In this document: one piece after another, positions 31,938 to 40,479 of the stretch
Layout: each line of letters begins with the position of its first letter
Numbering within the stretch: position 1 is the stretch's first letter
Position numbers and translations under genes: made by a program
Notes under the pieces: model-generated
The model's input: the letters and a program-made list of their open reading frames with translations, nothing else
Databases searched by the model: none
Told to the model about the DNA's origin: nothing
Assembly (NCBI RefSeq): GCF_004011505.1
Contig: NZ_SAUN01000001.1
Coordinates: forward strand, 7,963,501 to 8,027,500
Direction of reading: 5' to 3'
DNA from: Nonomuraea polychroma
GTDB taxonomy: Bacteria > Actinomycetota > Actinomycetes > Streptosporangiales > Streptosporangiaceae
Length of the DNA stretch: 64,000 bases

Positions 31938-33194
31938 TTACTGCGACCCGTGGGCCAACTTACCGTTCGAGCTGGAAATCAGAGGCGACGTTTCGAGTAG
32001 TTCGGGGGATGACAGGGGTCTCGGGAGCCCGTCGAGCATCCCAGGTGAGTCCAGATCGCCGTCCACAACGCCCAGATCGTGCAGCTTGCGTGCGGTGACC
32101 AGGACGCGGCTTTCGAGCGATCCGACCGACTTGTTGTACGCCTCCACGGCCCGGGTCAACGCCTTGCCCAGCGCATCGACGTTCCTGCCCAGCGACGACA
32201 GCCGGTCGTACAGCTCCTTGCCCAGCTCGAACACCGCTCGCGCGTTCTCGCTCAGCGCGGCCTGCTGCCAGGCGTAATGAGCGGTGCGCAGCATTGTGAT
32301 CAGCGTCGTCGGCGTGGCGATGTGCACACGCCGCGCCATGGCGTACTCCAGCAGCCCGGGATCGCGTTCGAGCGCCGGCGCCAGGAACGCCTCGCCGGGG
32401 ATGAACAGCACCACGAACTCCGGCGACGGGTTGAACGCCTGCCAGTAGGACTTGGCGGCCAGCCGGTCGATGTGCTCGCGCACGTGCCTGGCGTGCGCGT
32501 CGAGCCGGACCGTGGCCAGCGACTCGTCCGACGCCTCCGCGGCCTCCAGATAGGCCGCCAGCGAGACCTTGGAGTCAACCACGATGTTCTTGCCGCCGGC
32601 GAGCCGCACGACCATGTCGGGCCGCATGGAGCCCTCCGTGACCTGCTCGTCGAAGTCGCAGTGACGCTGCATGCCGGCGATCTCGGCGACCCTGCGCAGT
32701 TGCAGCTCGCCCCACCGGCCGCGGGCCTCCGGCCGCTGCAACGCTCTCACGAGGGCGGTGGTCTGGGAACGCAGCTGCTCGTGGCTCTGGCGCATGAACT
32801 CCATCTGCTGGGCCAGCTCCGCCCGCGCCGCGCGCTGGCCCGACTCGGTGTCGCGCAGTTGCGCCTCGACCCGCGACAGCGCGTCCTTCAGCGGCTCGAC
32901 CAGGTGCTCGACGGCCTGCTTGCGCTGCTCCAGCTCGCCCGCGGCCTCCGCGCGGCTGGCCGCCAGCCTGGTCTCGGCCAGCTCCAGGAACCGGATGTTG
33001 TTGACGTCGAGCGCGCGCGTGGACAGCGCCTGGAAGCGCTCGGCCAGCTGCTCCTCGACGTAGACCAGCTTTTCGGCGGCGCTCTTGGCCCGCGCGTCGG
33101 CCTCGGCCACCCGCACCGCCGCTCGCGTCCTGGCGACCAGGAACCCGATGAGCAACCCGACGGCGAGACCGATGAGAACCGAGACCACGTCCAC
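31938..33194 (-). CDS. rmuC: DNA recombination protein RmuC homologue
   Basis: 418 residues. N-terminal transmembrane helix (about 3-20), a long coiled coil (about 25-160), then the RmuC nuclease-like domain with LQRPEARGRWGELQLRRVAEIAGM, the KNIVVDSKVSLAAYLEA motif, and PGEAFLAPAL. RmuC limits DNA inversions in E. coli; the PD-(D/E)XK-like core is visible as VDSK. GTG 33194 is chosen at the start of the helix. It is divergent from ychF. Confidence 0.92.
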   Translation of the reverse strand: MDVVSVLIGLAVGLLIGFLVARTRAAVRVAEADARAKSAAEKLVYVEEQLAERFQALSTRALDVNNIRFLELAETRLAASRAEAAGELEQRKQAVEHLVEPLKDALSRVEAQLRDTESGQRAARAELAQQMEFMRQSHEQLRSQTTALVRALQRPEARGRWGELQLRRVAEIAGMQRHCDFDEQVTEGSMRPDMVVRLAGGKNIVVDSKVSLAAYLEAAEASDESLATVRLDAHARHVREHIDRLAAKSYWQAFNPSPEFVVLFIPGEAFLAPALERDPGLLEYAMARRVHIATPTTLITMLRTAHYAWQQAALSENARAVFELGKELYDRLSSLGRNVDALGKALTRAVEAYNKSVGSLESRVLVTARKLHDLGVVDGDLDSPGMLDGLPRPLSSPELLETSPLISSSNGKLAHGSQ

Positions 33195-33273
33195 TCCATC
33201 GATGATTGCAGGACTTCGGCACGCCGTTCCCGCCCGACACGCTCGTTACGCTCAGCACGTAAACTTGGGCTCC

Positions 33274-34350
33274 GTGAGTCTCTCTATAGGCATCGTCGGC
33301 CTGCCCAACGTCGGTAAGTCCACGCTGTTCAATGCGCTGACCAAGACCGGCAACGCGCTCGCCGCGAACTACCCGTTCGCCACCATCGAGCCCAACGTGG
33401 GCATCGTGGGCGTGCCTGACGACCGCCTGCCCGTGCTGGCCGAGATCTTCGGCTCGGCGCGCATCCTGCCCGCCAAGGTCGAGTTCGTCGACATCGCGGG
33501 CCTGGTCAAGGGGGCTTCGGAGGGGCAGGGCAGGGGCAACCAGTTCCTCTCCAACATCCGCAACACCGACGCGATCTGCCAGGTCATCCGTGTCTTCAGC
33601 GACCCGGACGTCACGCACGTGGACGGCGAGATCGCCCCCAAGCGCGACATCGAGACGATCAACTTCGAGCTGGTCATGGCCGACCTGCAGACGGTCGAGA
33701 AGGCCATCCCGCGCCTGCAGAAGGAGGCGCGCAACGTCAAGGACAAGAAGCCCGCGCTGGAGGCCGCCGAGGCCGCCAAGGCGGTCCTGGAGACCGGCAA
33801 GACCATCTTCGAGAGCGGCCTGGACGGCACCGAGCTGCGCGAGCTGCACCTGCTGACGGCCAAGCCGTTCCTGTACGTCTTCAATCTCGACGCCGACGAG
33901 CTGACCGACACCGCGCTCAGGGAGCAGCTGTCGTCGCTGGTCGCCCCGGCCGAGGCGGTCTTCCTCGACGCCAAGATCGAGTCCGAGCTGGTCGAGCTCG
34001 ACGAGGAGGAGGCGCTGGAGCTGCTGCAGTCGGTCGGCCAGGAGGAGTCGGGGCTGCGCCAGCTGGCCAGGGTCGGCTTCGAGACGCTCGGCCTGCAGAC
34101 CTACCTGACGGCCGGGCCGAAGGAGACCAGGGCCTGGACGATCCGCAAGGGCGCCACCGCGCCGGAGGCGGCCGGTGTGATCCACACCGACTTCCAGCGC
34201 GGGTTCATCAAGGCCGAGGTCGTCTCCTTCGACGACCTGGTCGAGGCCGGCTCGATCGCCAACGCCCGCGCCGCCGGCAAGGCCCGCGTCGAGGGCAAGG
34301 ACTACGTGATGCGCGACGGCGACGTGGTCGAGTTCCGCTTCAACGTCTGA
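33274..34350 (+). CDS. ychF: Redox-regulated ATPase YchF (Obg-family, OLA1-like)
   Basis: 358 residues. G1 is GLPNVGKST at about residues 8-16, G3 is DIAGLVKGASEGQGRGNQFL, and NLDADE replaces the usual NKxD, which explains ATP preference. A coiled coil (about 130-200) and the C-terminal TGS domain (about 275-355, ending VMRDGDVVEFRFNV) follow. It binds ribosomes and responds to oxidative stress in other bacteria. The GTG start has no clear ribosome site and may be leaderless. Confidence 0.96.
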   Translation: MSLSIGIVGLPNVGKSTLFNALTKTGNALAANYPFATIEPNVGIVGVPDDRLPVLAEIFGSARILPAKVEFVDIAGLVKGASEGQGRGNQFLSNIRNTDAICQVIRVFSDPDVTHVDGEIAPKRDIETINFELVMADLQTVEKAIPRLQKEARNVKDKKPALEAAEAAKAVLETGKTIFESGLDGTELRELHLLTAKPFLYVFNLDADELTDTALREQLSSLVAPAEAVFLDAKIESELVELDEEEALELLQSVGQEESGLRQLARVGFETLGLQTYLTAGPKETRAWTIRKGATAPEAAGVIHTDFQRGFIKAEVVSFDDLVEAGSIANARAAGKARVEGKDYVMRDGDVVEFRFNV

Positions 34351-34379
34351 GCGGCAACGTCTGAGCGGCCTCGCTGCTC

Positions 34380-34396
34380 GCGCCTGCGACAGGCGC
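34380..34396. terminator. Hairpin between convergent ychF and DUF4245 genes
   Basis: GCGCCTG-CGA-CAGGCGC is a perfect 7-bp stem with a 3-base loop. A second short stem, CAGC-AC-GCTG (34401-34410), is followed by CTTTT, so this convergent gap probably terminates ychF transcription. Confidence 0.5.
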
Positions 34397-34460
34397 TGTC
34401 CAGCACGCTGCTTTTCCGGCTTCGACGCATCGCGTGCGACGCCGAGAGCGCCTGACTCGA

Positions 34461-34991
34461 TCAGTCCTTGGGGCGCTCCTGCAGGACGGACGCCAGCTGC
34501 GCCAGCTCCGGCCAGTCGGCCGTGCCGGTGATCACGAGGGTCACGTCGGGCAGGAAGCGGACCAGCGTGCGCTGGTTCTTGTCCTCGCGGTAGCGCTGCT
34601 CCCACGTGACCCCGCCGACCTGCTGCGTGCCGACGGCCTTGTCGGAGTTGGCCATGCGGCTGGCGAAGCCGGCGGCGGGCTGCTCGTTGCTCTGCGCGAA
34701 CATCGCATGCTGCAGCTTGGCCGTGGCGTAGCCGAGGTAGAGGACCTGCGCGCCGTTCTCGCCCTTGGCGATCCTGTTGCTGTTGGGCACCCAGTCCTGC
34801 GGGTCCTGTCGCGGCGCCCACACCGCGTACGGCACGGAGTGGCCGAAGTTGGCGACGGTGATCGAGTAGTCGCGCCGCGGGATGTGCGCCTCGCGCCCCT
34901 GTGGGGCGGCCAGCAGGAACAACCCCGCCCCCGCGAGGCAGACGCAGAGCGCTACCACGTAGCCATAGAAACCTTCGGTGAACCGTCGCAC
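34461..34991 (-). CDS. DUF4245 membrane-anchored protein
   Basis: 176 residues. One N-terminal helix (GYVVALCVCLAGAGLFLLAA, about 9-28), then an external domain with SVPYAVWAP, WVPNSNRI and ...QRTLVRFLPDVTLVITGTADWPELAQLASVL. This matches DUF4245 proteins, which lie beside glpX in actinobacteria (Rv1100 position). A long open frame continues upstream to 36209 but has no coding character there. GTG 34991 is taken as the start, immediately before the basic residues and helix. Confidence 0.85.
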   Translation of the reverse strand: MRRFTEGFYGYVVALCVCLAGAGLFLLAAPQGREAHIPRRDYSITVANFGHSVPYAVWAPRQDPQDWVPNSNRIAKGENGAQVLYLGYATAKLQHAMFAQSNEQPAAGFASRMANSDKAVGTQQVGGVTWEQRYREDKNQRTLVRFLPDVTLVITGTADWPELAQLASVLQERPKD

Positions 34992-35002
34992 AGTTGGCGA
35001 GG

Positions 35003-35611
35003 TTACCCGCTGGAGGAGGCGGTCGCGGACCCGGTCGGGCGGATCTGCCCGATGATCGCGAGGACCTCCTCGGCCAGCCCGCGGTCGCCGGTGCGCACGA
35101 CTTCGGAGACGGCCGCGGCCAGCGCGCCGGTGATCACCACGACGAGTGCGGGCTGGTCCTCGAACAACGCCGCATTGCGCTGCGCCCACATGCGCAGCCG
35201 GTCGCGCATGACCACGTCGAAGCCGGGCGGGCCGTCGCCACGCAGGAACAGCGCGGCCACCTCGCGTTCCTCCAGGCAGCCGTCGAGGTAGGCGCGGGCG
35301 GCGCTGAGGAACACCCGCATGGGGTCGCTCTCGCCGTCGGCGCGGGCCGCTCTGGCCGCCTGCTTGGTCCGCTGGGTCTGCCGGGCCTGCCACTCCTCGA
35401 ACAGCGTCAGGTAGAGGTCGGCCTTGCCGGAGAAGTGATGGTAGAGGCTGCCCACGCTGGCGTCGGCCCGCGCCACCACGTCGGTCACGCCTGCTTCGGC
35501 GAAACCTTTGGAGACGAAGACCTCCCGCGCGGCGGCGAGCAGCGAGGTTCGTGTCGCCGCTCCCCGCTCGGACGTGCGCGGCTGAGCCACCACGTTTTCC
35601 ACATCGCTCAT
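35003..35611 (-). CDS. TetR-family regulator
   Basis: 202 residues. TetR HTH (about 15-65) with VTDVVARADASVGSLYHHFSGKADLYLTLF, then an all-helical ligand domain. ATG 35611 is preferred because GGAGGAGGG precedes it by 3-5 bases. It reads towards the DUF4245 gene, 11 bp away, so these two are probably one transcript, and it is divergent from glpX. A target is not evident; glpX regulation is possible. Confidence 0.88.
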   Translation of the reverse strand: MSDVENVVAQPRTSERGAATRTSLLAAAREVFVSKGFAEAGVTDVVARADASVGSLYHHFSGKADLYLTLFEEWQARQTQRTKQAARAARADGESDPMRVFLSAARAYLDGCLEEREVAALFLRGDGPPGFDVVMRDRLRMWAQRNAALFEDQPALVVVITGALAAAVSEVVRTGDRGLAEEVLAIIGQIRPTGSATASSSG

Positions 35612-35829
35612 TCGCCCTCCTCCACGGCGCGGCGCCATGCTCCATGGTGAAGGCAAGATCCCTGACGCGCACAGGGTATGGCGCAAAATCCGTTCCCAAC
35701 TCGAGCTTACCGATGCCTCCGCAGCCCGCCGCAGGCACAGGACTAAGCCGGACCAGGCAGATTATCCCCCTCTGGGCGGGAAGAGAAGGGCAACTACGAT
35801 CGAGAGAGTTGTCTGCGAGGAGGCCAATG

Positions 35830-36858
35830 ATGTCCGATTCCGTACCGCCCGCGCTCGCCACGAGCGAGCACGCGCCCGATCGAAACCTGGCGCTGGAGCT
35901 CGTCCGCGTCACCGAGGCGGCGGCGATGGCCGCGGCCCGGTGGGTAGGCCGCGGTGACAAGAACGGCGCCGACGGCGCGGCGGTGAACGCCATGCGCCAG
36001 CTGATCAACACGGTCTCGATGAACGGCGTGGTGGTCATCGGCGAGGGCGAGAAGGACCACGCCCCGATGTTGTTCAACGGCGAGCACGTGGGTGACGGCA
36101 GCGGCCCTGACTGCGACGTGGCCGTGGACCCCATCGACGGCACCCGGCTGACCGCACTCGGCATGCCCGACGCCGTGTCGGTCATCGCGGTGAGCGAGCG
36201 CGGCTCCATGTACGACCCCTCGGCCGTGTTCTACATGGAGAAGCTGGTCACCGGCCCGGAGGCGGCCGACCTGGTCGACATCGAGGCCCCCGTGTCCGCC
36301 AACATCAACGCGGTCGCCAGGGCCAAGCACTGCTCCCCGTCCGACGTGACGGTGGTCGTGCTGGACCGGCCCAGGCACGAGCGGCTGGTCAAGGAGATCA
36401 GGGAGACGGGCGCGCGCATCAAGTTCATCACCGACGGCGACGTGGCCGGCGCGATCATGGCGGCCCGCACGGGCACCGGGATCGACCTGATGCTCGGGAT
36501 CGGCGGCACGCCTGAGGGCATCGTGGCCGCGTGCGCGCTCAAGTGCCTCGGCGGGGTGATCCAGGGCAAGCTGTGGCCGCGCGACGACGCCGAGCGTGGC
36601 AAGGCCATCGACGCGGGACACGACCTCAGCCAGGTGCTCACGACCAACGACCTGGTCAGGTCCGACGACGTGTTCTTCGCGGCGACCGGCATCACGCACG
36701 GCGAGCTCATGCAGGGTGTACGGTTCCGCGCCGGCTCCGCGGTGACGGAGTCGCTGGTGATGCGCGGCCGTTCCGGCACGATCCGCAAGATCGAGAGTGA
36801 GCACCAGCTCTGGAAGCTGCGCGCGTACAGCGCGATCAACTTCGACACGGCGGGCTGA
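35830..36858 (+). CDS. glpX: Fructose-1,6-bisphosphatase class II
   Basis: 342 residues. Gluconeogenic enzyme hydrolysing fructose-1,6-bisphosphate. Class II markers are GEGEKDHAPMLFNGE, the metal site DVAVDPIDGTRLTA, and GIGGTPEGIVAACALKCLGG. Two in-frame ATGs lie at 35827 and 35830. The second has better spacing (6 bases) from AGGAGG. In actinobacteria GlpX is commonly the only or main FBPase. Neighbourhood with DUF4245 and fumC matches mycobacteria, although here fumC is 14 kb away. Confidence 0.96.
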   Translation: MSDSVPPALATSEHAPDRNLALELVRVTEAAAMAAARWVGRGDKNGADGAAVNAMRQLINTVSMNGVVVIGEGEKDHAPMLFNGEHVGDGSGPDCDVAVDPIDGTRLTALGMPDAVSVIAVSERGSMYDPSAVFYMEKLVTGPEAADLVDIEAPVSANINAVARAKHCSPSDVTVVVLDRPRHERLVKEIRETGARIKFITDGDVAGAIMAARTGTGIDLMLGIGGTPEGIVAACALKCLGGVIQGKLWPRDDAERGKAIDAGHDLSQVLTTNDLVRSDDVFFAATGITHGELMQGVRFRAGSAVTESLVMRGRSGTIRKIESEHQLWKLRAYSAINFDTAG

Positions 36859-36870
36859 GCCCTCAAAGGA

Positions 36871-36934
36871 GCGGCCCCGTCAATGGCGGCGCTTGCGGCG
36901 GGGCGGCCCCGTCAGCGGCGGCGCTTGCGGCGGG
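36871..36934. repeat. 32-bp tandem duplication at a gene end
   Basis: Two adjacent 32-bp copies (36871-36902, 36903-36934) match at 30 of 32 positions. The right copy contains the final codons (RRKRRR) and the stop of the minus-strand gene ending at 36912. The left copy repeats that tail out of frame beyond the stop. Confidence 0.8.
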
Positions 36935-37562
36935 GCGGCTCCTTGACCTTGACGTCGCCGGCGAAGTTGGTGGTGCGGACCTCGACCACGGGCGCGCCCG
37001 GCTCGGTCGGCTGCTTGTTCAGCCGGACGGTCTTGCCCTTGGCGACCCTGATGACCTCGAGGTCCTCGGGCACGTGGATCTCCAGCCCGCCGAAGACGAG
37101 CGTGGCGTTGATGATGATCCGCCGGTTCTGCAGGATCGCGTCGCGGAGGTCCAGCTTGGTGGTGCCGAACATGGCCGTCACCGTGAGCTCGGCGGGCACG
37201 ACCCAGCGCCCGCCGCGCTGCTCCTGTTTGAAGATGGCCGACACGGGACGGCCGTCCAGGTTGAGCGGTTGCTGGTCGGCGGGCAGGAGATCGCCGGTGA
37301 GCTGCGCCAGCTCGCCCAGCGTGCGCGCGGCGTAGAGCACGCCGAGCCGCTCCTCCAGCTCCTCCAGGGTGAGCCGGCCGTCGGCGTGCGCGTCCTGGAG
37401 CACCTGCGCGATGCGCTCGCGGTCGGCGTCGGAGGCGCGCAGCTCGTGCGGCGGCGGCACGTCGCCCGCGGCCGGCAGGCGGCGCGCGGAGACGAACTCC
37501 TCGGCCAGCCGCTCTCCGACTTCCTGCAGCTTCGGCAACCAGGATCCCGCGCGTTCGTTCAC
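36912..37562 (-). CDS. DUF1707 / LiaF-C-like protein
   Basis: 216 residues. A DUF1707 domain (about 40-95) is recognised by ELRASDADRERIAQVLQDAHADGRLTLEELEERLGVLYAARTLGELAQLTGDL. Next comes a beta-rich domain (about 125-200) with GTTKLDL, IIINATLVFGGLEIHVPEDLEV, resembling the C-terminal domain of LiaF. There is no membrane helix. LiaF-like domains act in envelope-stress sensing in Firmicutes; the role here is unknown. GTG at 37562 has no clear ribosome site. The end is the basic run RRKRRR. Confidence 0.8.
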   Translation of the reverse strand: MNERAGSWLPKLQEVGERLAEEFVSARRLPAAGDVPPPHELRASDADRERIAQVLQDAHADGRLTLEELEERLGVLYAARTLGELAQLTGDLLPADQQPLNLDGRPVSAIFKQEQRGGRWVVPAELTVTAMFGTTKLDLRDAILQNRRIIINATLVFGGLEIHVPEDLEVIRVAKGKTVRLNKQPTEPGAPVVEVRTTNFAGDVKVKEPPRRKRRR

Positions 37563-37616
37563 ACATATGACGATATCCGGCGCCCGCGCGATTCGCTCGT
37601 CCCGAATCGGCCACTC

Positions 37617-38168
37617 CTAACGGATTCGCGCGAGCAGCCCGGCGATCTCCTCGGCGAGTTCACCGTTCACGTCGGCGTGGCGATTGAGCAGGCGGTACCA
37701 CATGGCGCCGTAAATGAGATCGACGGCCAGCTCCGGGTCCACACCGGCGGGCAGGGCGCCGCGTTCGAGCACCGAGCGCAGGGCGCGCCGGCGCGGCATG
37801 ATGATCTTGGAGCGCAGCTCGGCGGCCAGCGCCTGGTCGTACTGGGCGTCGGCCATGAGCCCCACGACGACCTGCCCCGCGACACCCCTCGCCAGTGCGA
37901 ACGCCTGCCGCAGGAACGCCACGAGGTCGGCCCGCGCGTCGCCGGTCTCCGGAATGGGCGGGACCTCCGCGGCCAGGATCTCCGTCAACCCTTCGAGCAG
38001 CACCTGGGCCTTGGTCTGCCACCAGCGGTAGACGGTCTGGCGGCCGCTGCCCGCGGCTTGGGCGATGCCTTTCATGGTCACGCTCTGGTACCCGTCGCGG
38101 GCGCACAGGTCGAGCGCCGCCCGGAGGATCGCCTTCCTGGCCACTTCGCTGCGCGGTCTGCCTGCCAT
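37617..38168 (-). CDS. TetR-family repressor, divergent from an SDR gene
   Basis: 183 residues. Start MAGRPRSEVARKAILRAAL is typical of the family; the HTH (about 10-55) reads VTMKGIAQAAGSGRQTVYRWWQTKAQVLLEGL. The C-terminal domain (TetR_C type) contains LVAFLRQAFALARG. An extended palindrome lies in the 74-bp divergent gap, strongly suggesting self-control and repression of the SDR gene. Confidence 0.9.
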   Translation of the reverse strand: MAGRPRSEVARKAILRAALDLCARDGYQSVTMKGIAQAAGSGRQTVYRWWQTKAQVLLEGLTEILAAEVPPIPETGDARADLVAFLRQAFALARGVAGQVVVGLMADAQYDQALAAELRSKIIMPRRRALRSVLERGALPAGVDPELAVDLIYGAMWYRLLNRHADVNGELAEEIAGLLARIR

Positions 38169-38181
38169 GCCGCCTCACTTT

Positions 38182-38225
38182 ACAAGACACCGTGCCTCGT
38201 TTATATTCGAGTCACGATGTCTCGT
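38182..38225. promoter_or_regulatory. Extended TetR operator in the tetR/SDR gap
   Basis: A 13-bp arm at 38182-38194 (ACAAGACACCGTG) is matched at 11 of 13 positions by the complement of 38213-38225. Inside it lies CTCG-N8-CGAG (38196-38211), so the whole 44 bp is nearly symmetric. This size suits two TetR dimers. Confidence 0.7.
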
Positions 38226-38242
38226 ATTATGGGGGTGGAAGC

Positions 38243-39040
38243 ATGAGGACGATCCTGATCACCGGCGCCACCGACGGCCTCGGCAGGGAGCTGGCCCGCA
38301 GGCTCGCGACAGCAGGCGAGCTCGTGATCGTGCACGGCCGCGACCCCGAGCGGATACGCCGGGCACGCGAGCGGGCCGGCGGCCGGACCGAGGGCATCCA
38401 GGCCGACCTCGCCGAGCTGCGCCAGGTCGAGCGGATGGCCGCGGAGGTGCTGGAGCGGTTCGACCGGCTGGACGTGCTGGTCAACAACGCCGGGGTCGGC
38501 GGCGGCAAGCCGTTCTCCGGTCGGCAGCTGAGCGCCGACGGCATCGAGTTGCGCTTCGCGGTCAACTACCTGGCCGGATACCACCTGACGCGGCGGCTGG
38601 TCCCGCTGCTGACGGCCTCGGCGCCGGCCCGCGTGGTGAACGTGGCCTCCGCGGGCCAGCAGGCCATCGACTTCGCCGACCCGATGCTGACCCAGGGGTA
38701 CGGCCGTCAGCGCGCCTACAGCCAGAGCAAGCTGGCGCAGATCATGTTCACCTTCGATCTGGCCGAGGAACTGGCGGGCAGCGGCGTGACGGTCAACGCC
38801 CTCCACCCCGCGACGTTCATGAACACCTCGATGGTCCGCGAGGCCCTGGTCCCGCCGATCAGCAGCGTCGGCCAGGGCGCCGAGGCCACGCTGCGGCTGG
38901 TGAACGAGCTCGACGGCGTCACCGGGCGCTACTTCGACCAGCAGCGGGAGAGCCGGGCCGACGCGCAGGCGTACGATCTCGAGGCCAGGAAGCGGCTGCG
39001 CGAGCTGAGCGAGGACCTCATCCGGCGCGCACTCTCATGA
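38243..39040 (+). CDS. Short-chain dehydrogenase/reductase
   Basis: 265 residues. Rossmann motif TGATDGLG at residues 8-15, NNAG near 83-86, and the catalytic Ser/Tyr/Lys as VASAG and YSQSK. The R in HGRD after strand two favours NADP(H). Of the WW-domain oxidoreductase/retinol-dehydrogenase-like branch; substrate unknown. ATG 38243 follows GGGGGTGGA. It is divergent from a TetR gene with a long operator between, so it is probably an inducible reductase. Confidence 0.9.
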   Translation: MRTILITGATDGLGRELARRLATAGELVIVHGRDPERIRRARERAGGRTEGIQADLAELRQVERMAAEVLERFDRLDVLVNNAGVGGGKPFSGRQLSADGIELRFAVNYLAGYHLTRRLVPLLTASAPARVVNVASAGQQAIDFADPMLTQGYGRQRAYSQSKLAQIMFTFDLAEELAGSGVTVNALHPATFMNTSMVREALVPPISSVGQGAEATLRLVNELDGVTGRYFDQQRESRADAQAYDLEARKRLRELSEDLIRRALS

Positions 39041-39097
39041 AATTTTTGGAATCTCCGCGCACACTCATCCCGTTGATCCAGACAAAGGGAGGTGTGC

Positions 39098-39781
39098 GTG
39101 CATCAACCGGCGCGATGGGGACTTGGTGCGGCAGGCGCGGGCGTCACGGTGATCCTGGGCCTGGAGCTGACGAGCCTCGACGAGATGAACCCGATCAGGC
39201 GGACCATCAGCGAGCACGGCCTCGGCCCTGACGGCTGGATCTTCGGGCTCGCGGTGGGCCTGCTGGCCGCCGGGTCGGTGGCCATCGGCGTGTCATTGGC
39301 ACGCAAGAAGATCGCCGGGATCTTCGGCACCGTGGCGCTCATGGGGTGGAGCGTGGGGTTGTTCCTCACGGCCTGGTTCGAGAAGCATGACTGGTCGGTC
39401 GGGCCGAGCACGAGTGGCAGCATCCACCGCGTGGGCAGCATCATCGCGTTCGTATGCCTGCCGCTGGCGGTCACGATCATCGCCCGGCCATGGCGGCACC
39501 GGGAACGATCGAGAGCCACGCTCGTGGCGTTCGGGCTCGGGATCTGCTCGGTGTTGTGGGTCCTGTTCATCGGCGCGATGATCCTGATCGCCGCGGAGAC
39601 CGGGATGCCGTGGTGGCGTGTCATGCCGCTCGGGCTGGTGGAGCGGGGCCTCGCGGTCACGGAGGTCGCCGCGCTGCTCGCCCTGGGGGTGTGGGCCGCG
39701 GCCAAGCAACTGAGCGGCGAAGGAGCGGCCGCCGAGAAAGCCGACGACGTCATCACGGCGCCGGACGTAGCCAGACAATGA
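39098..39781 (+). CDS. DUF998 multi-pass membrane protein
   Basis: 227 residues with six hydrophobic helices. Early residues carry the SLDEMNPIRRTISEHGLGPDGW segment typical of DUF998, where the helices are joined by short loops (GSIHRVGSIIAF, FIGAMILIA). GTG 39098 is preferred over 39092 since AAAGGGAGG ends 5 bases upstream. Function unknown. It follows the SDR gene by 57 bp and may be co-transcribed. Confidence 0.82.
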   Translation: MHQPARWGLGAAGAGVTVILGLELTSLDEMNPIRRTISEHGLGPDGWIFGLAVGLLAAGSVAIGVSLARKKIAGIFGTVALMGWSVGLFLTAWFEKHDWSVGPSTSGSIHRVGSIIAFVCLPLAVTIIARPWRHRERSRATLVAFGLGICSVLWVLFIGAMILIAAETGMPWWRVMPLGLVERGLAVTEVAALLALGVWAAAKQLSGEGAAAEKADDVITAPDVARQ

Positions 39782-39786
39782 CGTTG

Positions 39787-40371
39787 TCACATCGGCGGGC
39801 GCAGGAGGGCGATGAGGTCGTCCACGTAGCCTCGGAAGACGGCCGCCATGTCCACCCGGTCAGGGTCGATCAGCCACTGCGTCTGCAGGCCGTCCATCAT
39901 GGCGATCAGCCGGTCGGCGTGCGCCTCGGCGTCGAGGTCCGCACGGAACTCTCCGCGCTCGACGCCGCGCCGCAGCGCCGCCGCCATGTCCGCGCGCAAC
40001 CGCCGGTAGCGCCGCCTGGCCCACTCGTGCCCAGGGTGGTCCGGCGTCACGGCCTCGCCACTGATCACGGAGAACAGCTGCACCAGCCCGGGCATCCGGG
40101 CGTTGTGCTCCACCACGCCGACCAGGGCCCGCAACGCGTCGATCCCGCCGGCCGAGGTCATGTCGAACTTGCTCGCGTCCAGCTCGTCCCGGTAGTCCAG
40201 CACCGCGACGAGCAGGCGCTCCTTGCTCTTGAAGTGGTGCAGCAGCCCGGCCTGGGAGAGCTCCACCCGCTCGGCGATGCGGGCCAGCGACGCCCCACGG
40301 TAGCCGTTCTCGGCGAACTCCAGGAGAGCGGCGGCCAGGATGCGGTCCCTTCGCGCCTCTCCCCGATTCAC
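39787..40371 (-). CDS. TetR/AcrR-family regulator
   Basis: 194 residues. HTH (about 5-52) with SLARIAERVELSQAGLLHHFKSKERLLVAVLDYRD, and a C-terminal domain with MDGLQTQWLIDPDRVDM seen in many TetR_C proteins of actinomycetes. It is divergent from the MFS gene at 40480 (108-bp gap) and convergent with the DUF998 gene, ending 5 bp from it. The MFS gene is the likeliest target. Confidence 0.88.
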   Translation of the reverse strand: MNRGEARRDRILAAALLEFAENGYRGASLARIAERVELSQAGLLHHFKSKERLLVAVLDYRDELDASKFDMTSAGGIDALRALVGVVEHNARMPGLVQLFSVISGEAVTPDHPGHEWARRRYRRLRADMAAALRRGVERGEFRADLDAEAHADRLIAMMDGLQTQWLIDPDRVDMAAVFRGYVDDLIALLRPPM

Positions 40372-40479
40372 CCCGGCACCCTATCTCGTGATCTTGTGAT
40401 CTCGTGCTGGCGCTGCGGCCAGGCCTGCCGCTAACCTGACCCCGGCTCACGTTTGATCTCCCCCAATCAGGAGGCCGCC

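Noticed and set aside
34992..36209. N-terminal extension of the DUF4245 frame through the TetR and glpX genes
   Set aside because: The extension is antisense or out of frame to two clear genes and has Arg-rich nonsense composition.
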